This document shows, one piece after another, positions 26,901 to 33,100 of a stretch of 64,000 nt of DNA. A program made the position numbers and the translations under genes. Origin of the DNA: Candidatus Scalindua sp. (GTDB taxonomy: Bacteria > Planctomycetota > Brocadiia > Brocadiales > Scalinduaceae); NCBI GenBank assembly GCA_021776915.1, contig JAIQZU010000081.1, forward strand, positions 124,001-188,000, written 5' to 3'. How positions within the stretch are numbered: the stretch's first letter is position 1; each line of letters opens with the position of its first letter. The notes beneath the pieces were generated by a model, which was given only the letters and a program-made list of their open reading frames with translations, was not told the DNA's origin and ran no database searches.

Positions 26901-28688
26901 TTGGCAGCCAGGCTGCAGGGCGCCAATCTGCTTGGCGCCAACCTTGGGAAAGCAAACCTGGAGGGCGCTAACCTTGAGGGAACCAACCTTGAGGGTGCCA
27001 ACTTTGAGGGAGCCAGTCTTCAGAAAGCCAACCTTGATGGAGCCAGTCTTTTGGGCGCCAGCCTGATTGGAGCCAACCTTGGGATGGCCAAACTCGAAAG
27101 AGTCAATCTTGAGGGAGCAGGGCTTAAGGAAGCGAACCTTGATGGTGCTAGGCTCAGGGAAGCCAACCTTGAAAGGGCTAACCTTGAGAACGCAAGTCTT
27201 CAGAAAGCCAACCTTGAGAAGGCCATCCTTGTAGAAACCATACTTTCCGGAGCCAGGCTTTTGGAAGCTAATCTTGAGGGAGCCGACCTTACAAAAGCCA
27301 ACCTTGAGGGGGCCAACCTTGAGGGAGCCGATCTTTCAAAAGCCAGACTCTGGCAGACTAACCTTACAAAAGCCAATCTTGAGGCAGCCAATCTTGAGGC
27401 AGCAGACCTCCAGGGAGCCAATCTTGGGGGAGCCAGCCTTGTGAAAGCCAGCCTTGTTGGAGCCATCCTTGAGAGAATCAATCTTGAGGGAGCCAACCTT
27501 AAGGAAGCCAACCTCAAAGAAGCTATCCTTGAGGAAGCTAATCTTCAGAAATCCATACTGGAGGGAGCCAATCTTGATGGTGCCTACCTTGTTGGTGCCA
27601 ATCTTGCCAAAGCTAATCTTCGGGCCGCCAGTCTTTCTGGAACCGTCCTCGATAGAGCCAATCTCGAGAACGCCAGTCTTAAAGGCGCCAGTCTTATAGG
27701 CGCCAGCTTTGCAAATTCCAATCTTCAGGAGGCCAACCTGCAGAAGGCCAATCTTCAGGAGGCCAACCTTAAGGAAGCCAACCTCGGCAAAGCCGATCTT
27801 CAGGGAGCCATCCTTGAAAAAGCCAACTTTTTGAACGCTAATCTTGAAAGTGCTAACCTTCAGGGAGCCAACCTTGTGGGATCTGTACTACAGGGAGCCA
27901 AAATTGAGGGAGCAATACTTCAGGGAGCTAACCTTCAGCAAACTAATCTATTGTCGGCCAAACTTTGGAAAGCCAATCTTAATGGAGCTAACCTTGGGAG
28001 AGCTAAGCTTGAGGAAGCCAACCTTGGTAAAGCCGATCTTCAGGGAGCCAACCTTGAGAGGGCTATCCTTCAGGGAGCTAACCTTCAAGAAGCCAACCTT
28101 AACGGAGCCAACCTTAATGGAGCCAACCTTGTGGGCGCATACCTGGTGGGAGCTAACCTTGAGGGAGTCGACCTTGAGAAAGCCAACCTTACGAAAGCCA
28201 ACCTTGTGGGCGCCAATCTTGTAGGAGCCAATCTTGTAGGAGCCAACCTTGTGGGATCAGATATTAAAGACGCCAACCTTAGCGGAGCCAACCTTTCAGG
28301 TACCAACTTTGAGAGCGCCAACCTTCAGAATACCTTTCTTCAGAACGCCAACCTTGAGAGTGCTAACCTTCAGAGTGCTAACCTTGGGGGCGCAATCCTC
28401 TTGGGAGCCAATCTTAAGAATGCCAAACTTTATAATTCCAGCCTTACGAATGTCGACCTCCAGAACACCAATCTTGAGGGAGTATTTAACTTAACCATTG
28501 AACAGCTTTCCGAGGCAAAAATCTTATATAAAGCAAAATTAGATCCTTTGCTTATGAAGCAGGTAAGCGAAAAATACCCCCATCTTTTAGAAGAGCCAAA
28601 AGCCGACAGCAAACCAGCGGGTAATTCTACCGAGAAAATTGCTACAGACAAAACAGGTACAACACTTGGAGGAACGCTACAGCGTTGA
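23946..28688 (+). CDS. Giant membrane-anchored pentapeptide-repeat protein
   Basis: This 1580-residue protein has an N-terminal region (~1-250) with about five TM segments (e.g. IYIGLLAYWALTV, LIAIFAFAYLQLYL, LLPFIIILNSLWF, LGVVIVYYFWSVY, FLSFCVMLYSVFLLYFLV). A pentapeptide-repeat domain follows (~280-1511, A(N/D)LxG/xAN...), and then a ~70-residue hydrophilic tail (EKYPHLLEEPKAD). Around 230 repeats would build a right-handed quadrilateral beta-helix. Four copies of a ~48-residue non-repeat module interrupt the first half. A charged pair RRHYDLIEHRRLYP lies between TM2 and TM3, itself a short direct duplication. Pentapeptide proteins can mimic DNA (Qnr) or scaffold membranes; neither is evident. 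The ~3.7 kb of near-identical 15-bp units opens long spurious frames on both strands. Confidence 0.9.
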   Translation: MEMTNNQSEKKEKSKVPDWLINSITEASKNVRQIYYIYIGLLAYWALTVVSTSDRQIILDNKVVLPIIKLDVPLDGFFISSPLIAIFAFAYLQLYLQRLKGLITELRTNFDLIEHRRHYDLIEHRRLYPKMLNITKESESEPGIVGAVQKIFVSFSLWWLLPFIIILNSLWFVKKHDPILSYIVGVMPILGVVIVYYFWSVYSDTHEKYKGINNRLLRYLRGNSGKIFLSFCVMLYSVFLLYFLVPLSNKGEGLSVDLSNQKLIIKPADDYKGLHWVNLKNVHLEGADLVASVLKRANLEGSNLQKADLQEANLEGANLEGANLDRANLQGANLKGAIFDIDSLRSANNWALAYYSAEPLRSLGLPATHNELIQKRNLKGYDLVGANLRKANLWETNLSKANLEIANLEGANLERTDLEGANLQGATFEIDSIKSANNWVLAYYSVEHLSKLGLPAMHNKLIRENNLTGYDLEGASLQEANLWKTNLQGANLQKANLQGANLGKARLQEAMLEGANLEGANIQGANLEGADLQNANLDRANLQDATLLRASLLDVRLEESNLGKANLEGSSLKGANFQGANLWKANLTKANLELANLRRANLQEAVLQEASLAKANLLGANLERANLEGANLQGADLKESILEDANFEGANLEEAKFHGANLLDANFHKADLERANLEGANLQGADFEEANLQGANLMGAAFDVDSLKSARNWVLAYYSEELLSKLGLPAMHNKLIKENNLKGYDFEGANLWKANLEGANLEETNLERANLEGANLKAANLHKADFWKANLEEANLQGANLEESNIEGANLQGASFDMDSLKSASNWVLAYYSENILSSLGLPATHNTLVPKNNLRGYNLEGANLQEANLRKANLQEANLKGANLVRANFHKANLWKANLTNANLQGASLEKANLAEASFMEANLAGANLVGAELTKTNIEGANLQKANLEGANLWKSNLAKADLTKVNLLDANLEGASLQEAVLLAARLQGANLLGANLGKANLEGANLEGTNLEGANFEGASLQKANLDGASLLGASLIGANLGMAKLERVNLEGAGLKEANLDGARLREANLERANLENASLQKANLEKAILVETILSGARLLEANLEGADLTKANLEGANLEGADLSKARLWQTNLTKANLEAANLEAADLQGANLGGASLVKASLVGAILERINLEGANLKEANLKEAILEEANLQKSILEGANLDGAYLVGANLAKANLRAASLSGTVLDRANLENASLKGASLIGASFANSNLQEANLQKANLQEANLKEANLGKADLQGAILEKANFLNANLESANLQGANLVGSVLQGAKIEGAILQGANLQQTNLLSAKLWKANLNGANLGRAKLEEANLGKADLQGANLERAILQGANLQEANLNGANLNGANLVGAYLVGANLEGVDLEKANLTKANLVGANLVGANLVGANLVGSDIKDANLSGANLSGTNFESANLQNTFLQNANLESANLQSANLGGAILLGANLKNAKLYNSSLTNVDLQNTNLEGVFNLTIEQLSEAKILYKAKLDPLLMKQVSEKYPHLLEEPKADSKPAGNSTEKIATDKTGTTLGGTLQR
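24954..25100 (+). repeat. Insert module copy 1 in the pentapeptide protein
   Basis: Encodes FDIDSLRSANNWALAYYS followed by a LGLPATHNELI and GYDLVGANL block. It breaks the five-residue register, then hands back to it. Copies 2-4 lie at 25221, 26043 and 26386. Confidence 0.85.
25221..25373 (+). repeat. Insert module copy 2 in the pentapeptide protein
   Basis: Encodes FEIDSIKSANNWVLAYYS, LGLPAMHNKLI and GYDLEGASL. It starts 267 bp after copy 1. Confidence 0.85.
26043..26193 (+). repeat. Insert module copy 3 in the pentapeptide protein
   Basis: Encodes FDVDSLKSARNWVLAYYS, LGLPAMHNKLI and GYDFEGANL. It is the copy most similar to copy 2, though 822 bp away. Confidence 0.85.
26386..26532 (+). 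repeat. Insert module copy 4 in the pentapeptide protein
   Basis: Encodes FDMDSLKSASNWVLAYYS, LGLPATHNTLV and GYNLEGANL. No further copy occurs in the remaining ~2 kb of the repeat tract. Confidence 0.85.
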
Positions 28689-28740
28689 TATTTGATATTC
28701 CATCTTGAGGGGTGTATTTACTACTTTAATGTATAGCCTG

Positions 28741-29103
28741 CTATGCTTCATCGATAATAAGCAATAACCCGCAGTCAGAACATTCCTTTGCATCCTTACC
28801 CACATGGTGACCGCAGGCAGGGCATCTGTCCTGATCTACCCATTCCTGTGATTCCCTGAGCTCCGGGTGTACGGTCATGTAGTATTCATCAATATTCTTA
28901 TATGCTGTCTCTGCATCCTTTTCGGTAACCAGGAGGATAAACCTGCACCCGCATGTTCCCGCGGTGCATCCCGGAGCAAGTGTTAAGCGGGACGGAATGC
29001 CTTTTTCAGAAAGCATATCAGCTAACTCCTTGATCCATTCCTGAACTTCTTCTTTAATTGCTACCCATTTATCATGGGCTTCTTCTCTATTCGGAGTTTC
29101 CAT
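28741..29103 (-). CDS. Small protein with C-terminal zinc ribbon
   Basis: The 120-residue protein has a helical N-terminus (HDKWVAIKEEVQEWIKELAD), a middle with GCTAGTCGCRFILLVTEKDAE that resembles DUF2007-type ACT-like folds, and a C-terminal zinc ribbon: CPACGHHVGKDAKECSDCG (two CxxC pairs). It ends in a short acidic tail. It is likely a soluble metal-binding or protein-interaction protein. It converges with the pentapeptide-repeat gene, with a ~50-bp gap, and lies downstream of a lone receiver gene on the same strand, 123 bp away. Confidence 0.7.
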   Translation of the reverse strand: METPNREEAHDKWVAIKEEVQEWIKELADMLSEKGIPSRLTLAPGCTAGTCGCRFILLVTEKDAETAYKNIDEYYMTVHPELRESQEWVDQDRCPACGHHVGKDAKECSDCGLLLIIDEA

Positions 29104-29226
29104 ATCTCAATATTACATTATAAAGACTGATAATATAAAACAAGTTGATGTTTTTGTACAAGGAAGTTTTTTATGCTTGAGAGGTACATTCTAATGGATA
29201 ATCCCTTTCTGGCTCTAGTGAGAATA

Positions 29227-29595
29227 TTACCCCCTTTTTTTCATAAAACGGGAGAGGATTTTCGCCTCCAGCAAAGCATAGTTAATGGGTTTGGTTATAT
29301 AGTCATCCGCGCCCGCCTTGAGAGCCTCTTTAGCAACTTCTTTATCTTTTAGAGCAGTTAACATTATGATGCCTATATTCTTAACAGATTTCCTCATGCG
29401 TTTCAAAATCTCCATACCATCCTTTCCCAGCATCCCTATCTCAAGAAGGACTATGTCCGGTTTTTTACTCATTACCATTTCAAATGCTTGCATACCGCTA
29501 TATGCCATAATTACATCATGTCCCTTCATTTTGAAAAAATCCTCAAGAAGTTCACATGACTTGATTTCATCATCCGCTACTAAAATTCTGCTCAT
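29227..29595 (-). CDS. Stand-alone receiver with Glu in place of the phospho-acceptor Asp
   Basis: This 122-residue CheY-like domain has acidic residues in VADDE (Asp8, Asp9, Glu10), the Thr in IMLTALKD and the Lys in YITKPIN. At the acceptor position it has Glu52 (DIVLLEIGMLGKDG) instead of Asp, and Leu where the following Pro normally stands. Asp-to-Glu is a classic phosphomimic, so the protein may be permanently active or act without a kinase. No output domain or kinase gene is adjacent. A sequencing error would need one codon changed (GAG to GAC/GAT). Confidence 0.85.
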   Translation of the reverse strand: MSRILVADDEIKSCELLEDFFKMKGHDVIMAYSGMQAFEMVMSKKPDIVLLEIGMLGKDGMEILKRMRKSVKNIGIIMLTALKDKEVAKEALKAGADDYITKPINYALLEAKILSRFMKKRG

Positions 29596-29721
29596 AATTA
29601 AGAGATTATTACAATATTAATATAAAGTCAATATAGTTTTCCTTCCTTTCCTGCTTACTTTCCCCCCTTGGCTGCACGTTTTTAGAGTTTTTTGGTCTAT
29701 AAAATCTAAATTAATCAATTC

Positions 29722-29751
29722 TTGACATAATATATGATAATCGGCTATATT
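29722..29751 (+). promoter_or_regulatory. Sigma-70-type promoter upstream of 29804
   Basis: TTGACA (29722-29727) and TATATT (29746-29751) are separated by 18 bases. Start lies ~45 bases before the AAGGAGGA ribosome site of the gene at 29804. Confidence 0.65.
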
Positions 29752-29803
29752 ATATGGTTCATATTAGTCTATACGAAACAAATTTGAATAAGGAGGATTC
29801 GTA

Positions 29804-30268
29804 ATGGGTGACTGTTGTCCAGGATCACAAACGATGGATTTTAATGAAGAGAACGAACAAGTTGAAGAGACAGGCGCGCGCCAGTCTCAACTTAAGCAAT
29901 GGCCGATTCAGTTGCACCTGGTTTCTCCGGAAGCGCCGTATTTCCAGGAGAAAGACATATTACTTGCAGCAGACTGCGTGCCTTTTGCTTTTGCAGATTT
30001 CCATAAGGATTATCTTAAAGGAAAAAGTCTCGCCATCGCCTGTCCAAAGCTGGATTCAGAGCAGGAAATTTATGTTGATAAGATAGCAGCTTTGATTGAT
30101 GATTCAAAAATCAATACCTTAACGGTTATGATTATGAAGGTACCCTGCTGTATGGGTTTGTCTCAAATTGCGAAATCCGGTGTTGACAAGGCTACCCGCA
30201 AGATACCGATCAAGCAGGTAGTTGTGGACGTAGCAGGCGGAGAAATTTTATCTGAAGACTGGATTTAA
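29804..30268 (+). CDS. Cysteine-rich redox protein, ferredoxin-associated domain without its ferredoxin
   Basis: The 154-residue protein has the domain that usually follows an N-terminal 2x[4Fe-4S] ferredoxin in anaerobes: RQSQLKQWPIQLHLVSP, DILLAADCVPFAFADFH, GKSLAIACPKLDS and MKVPCCMGLSQIA. Here the ferredoxin part is absent and only MGDCCPGSQTM precedes it. Cysteines remain at CC (residues 4-5), ADC, IAC and PCC. A strong promoter, AAGGAGGA ribosome site and terminator make it a well-expressed single-gene unit. Role: probably electron transfer or metal-cluster handling; no reaction is known to me. Confidence 0.75.
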   Translation: MGDCCPGSQTMDFNEENEQVEETGARQSQLKQWPIQLHLVSPEAPYFQEKDILLAADCVPFAFADFHKDYLKGKSLAIACPKLDSEQEIYVDKIAALIDDSKINTLTVMIMKVPCCMGLSQIAKSGVDKATRKIPIKQVVVDVAGGEILSEDWI

Positions 30269-30301
30269 GACTTCTCGCTATCACATCCAAACCTGAAAAT
30301 C

Positions 30302-30335
30302 CCCTGGGAGGCAAAGCTCCTCTCAGGGTTTTTTT
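30302..30335 (+). terminator. Intrinsic terminator after 29804-30268
   Basis: A ten-base-pair stem (CCCTGGGAGG / CCTCTCAGGG, one G.U) with a 7-base loop is followed by seven T residues. It lies 33 bp after the stop and also separates this gene from the convergent SprT-like gene. Confidence 0.9.
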
Positions 30336-30337
30336 AT

Positions 30338-31423
30338 TCAATTCAATAACTTAGCCTTCCCTTTACCTTCTCTGTGAATGCCTTTATGGATGACGAGATT
30401 TTTACCGCGGGTTGTTCCTGAATTGTACGCGTCCGCACTGCTGCTGGTATATCTGGAGGATGAGCGTACGAGTTTAGGATTTCTTCGCCGGTAAAATTCC
30501 TTGAGTCGGGGGTCCCCCTTCCAGACCAGCTTTCTGGACGTGTGCTCAATAACCCGCCCATCCAGCTTATTATAAAACCCGTCCAGAAGGCCGTAAATAA
30601 AGGACCTTCGATGTCTGTTCCCGTTGATTTTTTTTCGTTCCTTATGCTCTATCCATAGAATCTCCGAGATGTTTTGAAGGTAATCATACACATACTCCGC
30701 CATCTCAATGTTTTCAGGTGTCCCGTAAATTTCCAGAACCTGACCGCCCCGGTCTTTATGCTGGTCATACCCGAATGTCCAGATGGCCTCCACGAAAAAA
30801 AATCTGGTAATTATGGCGCTGATTATAGTCTTGATGGGATTACGCCTTCCCACTTCTCCGATTTGCTTGTGGATGTAGTTCCATTTGGTTTGCACATCCA
30901 GTAACGACAGGTTGTGTTTTAATAAAAACTCATGGGCCTTGGCCATGGCATTCTGAGCCTCATGCTCGTTGGCGCTTTGGGCCAATGCCAAAAGTTTGTG
31001 AACCTTGTCCAGTGTCTTGTGGTTTTCCGAACTTATGGTGGAGTTGTTTTTCCGTTGTTCCACCCAGGATTTAATGCTGCCTGTGGCGGTAGGATCTATG
31101 CTGTTTTTCAGACAAATCCGCTTGAATGCCTCTCCATGTGGCAACTCCTCACGGATGTCTAAAACTTCTTCTACATACTGGTGGGCCATTTCATGATAGA
31201 GAACCTCCTGAACATATTCCCACGTATAGTTGGATATTAAGTTAATGCTGATAGAAAGGCGTCTGTGATAGCCGCCCTTCCACTTGCCTAAAATTCCCTC
31301 TGCAGCAGAAAGCTCAAGGGTTGGGAGTCGCATGGAGTCTTTAAAGTAATGGTAATTGGCAGTTTTCCAGTCTGCCTTCAACTGCCTGATCCAGGCAGTT
31401 TTTAATATGTTGTCTATGTCCAT
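30338..31423 (-). CDS. SprT-like metalloprotease domain fused to DUF2786
   Basis: The 361-residue protein has an N-terminal SprT-like zincin with EVLYHEMAHQYVEEV (HExxH, residues ~76-82) and a further His in LPHGEAFKR. A DUF2786 segment follows (DKVHKLLALAQSANEHEAQ, AMAKAHEFLLKHNL) and a ~150-residue C-terminal region with YGTPENIEMAEYVYDYL and a basic, serine-rich tail. This SprT-DUF2786 layout occurs widely in bacteria, with no assigned function. SprT domains cleave DNA-bound proteins in eukaryotic SPRTN, so a DNA-protein role is possible. It stands alone, convergent with the preceding gene and divergent from thiL. Confidence 0.82.
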   Translation of the reverse strand: MDIDNILKTAWIRQLKADWKTANYHYFKDSMRLPTLELSAAEGILGKWKGGYHRRLSISINLISNYTWEYVQEVLYHEMAHQYVEEVLDIREELPHGEAFKRICLKNSIDPTATGSIKSWVEQRKNNSTISSENHKTLDKVHKLLALAQSANEHEAQNAMAKAHEFLLKHNLSLLDVQTKWNYIHKQIGEVGRRNPIKTIISAIITRFFFVEAIWTFGYDQHKDRGGQVLEIYGTPENIEMAEYVYDYLQNISEILWIEHKERKKINGNRHRRSFIYGLLDGFYNKLDGRVIEHTSRKLVWKGDPRLKEFYRRRNPKLVRSSSRYTSSSADAYNSGTTRGKNLVIHKGIHREGKGKAKLLN

Positions 31424-31674
31424 TTACCCTTAGAAGACCAATTATTAAAATAGGCAGAAAAGACTCAATGTGCGGTCAATATTGACACATGCGGGGAGTT
31501 CCCGTGCTGACATTTTAGAATATTATAATACGGAAGATTAGCTGTTGAATTTTCAGTGTTTTAATGGTAATAGATTGTATTATGGAAATCAAGCTGAAGT
31601 TCAAGAATTCTGGTACGATTTATAATTTTTGGAACTTATACGATAATGGGCAATAAATACATTTATAGCTGAAG

Positions 31675-32595
31675 ATGGATGAATTTTCGTTTATAAAATG
31701 GATAAGAGGTAATCAAAAAAAGGATAAAAACGTTGTCATTGGTATCGGTGATGATTGTGCCTCTATAAACATTAATGGTAATAAGCAGTGCCTGGTTACC
31801 ACAGATATGCTGGTAGAGGGTACACACTTTGACCTGAAAAAGAATACGCCCGGAGAAATTGGGAAAAAATCAATTGCATGCAGTATCAGTGATATAGCCG
31901 CTATGGGATGTTCGGCTGAATATGCTGTGGTTTCTATCTGTTTTCCTCAAGAGACCAGAACAAAATTTGCCAAAGAATTGTTCCTGGGGATGAAAACAGA
32001 GGCCGATGCTTATAATATTAAAATAATAGGCGGAGATGTTGTTAGCGGTAAAAAAATGCTGGTTGTCAATGTGACGATGTATGGTGAAAACAAAGGGTTG
32101 AATCCTGTAACCCGCTCCGGCGCAATGGTGGATGATGTAATAATGGTAACCGGCGCCCTGGGAGGTTCAATATTAAAAAAACATTTTGCGTTCAAACCGC
32201 GTCTGAAAGAGGGCCGGTTACTGAATAAGAAATTCAATATAAATTCTATGATAGATATAAGTGATGGACTGGTTGCAGATTTAAATCACATTCTTGAGGA
32301 GAGTGGGGTTGGCGCCGTTTTATATCAAGATGAAGTGCCGGTATCTGCAGATGCAAAGAAACTGGCACGTAAAACCGGCTTTTCCGCTCTTCATCATGCG
32401 CTTCACGATGGCGAGGATTACGAATTACTTTTTACTCTTTCAGAAAAAGAGTCCAAAAAACTTCTGGCATCAAGTTCTTTTCCTGTGCGTTTGTCAAAAA
32501 TCGGTCATATCAAAAGATCAAGTGGAATAAGCATGCAGGGTTCAAGCGGCAAGCTGAAAAAAATTAAACCTGTAGGGTATGAACATTTTAAGTAA
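31675..32595 (+). CDS. thiL: Thiamine-monophosphate kinase
   Basis: The 306-residue ThiL phosphorylates thiamine phosphate to thiamine diphosphate with ATP. Motifs: VIGIGDDCASI (N-terminal Mg/ATP-binding acidic patch), TTDMLVEGTHFDL, GKKSIACSISDIAAMG, IIGGDVV, MIDISDGLVADLNHI and HDGEDYELLFTL. These cover the PurM/AIR-synthase-type fold, and the length matches the family. It overlaps tsaE by 17 bp (tsaE ATG at 32579), which overlaps mutL in turn, so the three form one operon. Confidence 0.92.
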   Translation: MDEFSFIKWIRGNQKKDKNVVIGIGDDCASININGNKQCLVTTDMLVEGTHFDLKKNTPGEIGKKSIACSISDIAAMGCSAEYAVVSICFPQETRTKFAKELFLGMKTEADAYNIKIIGGDVVSGKKMLVVNVTMYGENKGLNPVTRSGAMVDDVIMVTGALGGSILKKHFAFKPRLKEGRLLNKKFNINSMIDISDGLVADLNHILEESGVGAVLYQDEVPVSADAKKLARKTGFSALHHALHDGEDYELLFTLSEKESKKLLASSSFPVRLSKIGHIKRSSGISMQGSSGKLKKIKPVGYEHFK

Positions 32596-33100
32596 AATAA
32601 AATTTTCCGTTACTGATGATTCTGTCCGCATTGAAACCGGAGAGGTTGAACAGACAATCGAACTTGGAAATTTGATTGGTTCTCTTCTTAAGGCTGGCGA
32701 CGTAGTAGCACTTATAGGTAAATTGGGTGCGGGCAAGACGTATATGACAAAGGGAATTGCGAAAGGACAGGGAGTAAAGGATAGAAATGAGGTGACAAGC
32801 CCGAGTTATGTGTTAGTAAAGCAATATACAGGAAGAATGCCGATTTATCATTTCGATGCGTACAGGTTGAAATCACCTGATGAAATGTACGACATCGACT
32901 GTGTTGGATTTTTCTGGGGCGAAGGATTATCAATTATTGAATGGGCAGACAAAGTAATGGAGTGCCTGCCCGATGATTTCATTAAAATTACCATTAAAAC
33001 AGTGGGTCAAACGTCCAGAGATATCCATGTGTCTTATAAAGGAGAAAGGTACAGGAACTTTATGGAAGAGTTAAAGGGAAGTGTCAAGTGTCTAACATAA
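32579..33100 (+). CDS. tsaE: tRNA t6A-modification ATPase TsaE
   Basis: The 173-residue P-loop ATPase of the TsaBDE complex makes N6-threonylcarbamoyladenosine at tRNA position 37. Walker A is GKLGAGKTY at ~residue 43. VTSPSYVLVKQY, YHFDAYRLKSPDE and IEWADKV follow, all typical of TsaE. The start lies within the 3' end of thiL and its stop overlaps the GTG of mutL by 13 bp. It is slightly longer than the usual ~150 residues through an extended N-terminus and C-terminal tail. Confidence 0.92.
   Translation: MNILSKIKFSVTDDSVRIETGEVEQTIELGNLIGSLLKAGDVVALIGKLGAGKTYMTKGIAKGQGVKDRNEVTSPSYVLVKQYTGRMPIYHFDAYRLKSPDEMYDIDCVGFFWGEGLSIIEWADKVMECLPDDFIKITIKTVGQTSRDIHVSYKGERYRNFMEELKGSVKCLT

Larger units (their letters stand above)
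24790..28480. repeat. Tandem 15-bp degenerate repeat tract coding for pentapeptides
   Basis: Units such as GCCAACCTTGAGGGA (Ala-Asn-Leu-Glu-Gly) repeat for ~3.7 kb, varying mostly at codons 4 and 5. Similarity between non-adjacent units suggests recent expansion by unequal exchange. Assembly here should be checked, as collapse or expansion is likely. Confidence 0.9.

Noticed and set aside
24790..28480. Many long open frames on both strands across the pentapeptide gene (e.g. 25354-25722 +, 28085-28321 -)
   Set aside because: They come from the 15-bp period: every frame of the repeat lacks stops and gives low-complexity Arg/Leu/Thr-rich text. Only the 1580-residue frame has TM segments, a proper start and conserved repeats.
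24790..28480. Direct repeats suggesting a CRISPR array
   Set aside because: Repeats are 15 bp, contiguous, degenerate at codon positions and coding; there are no unique spacers and no cas genes in the window.
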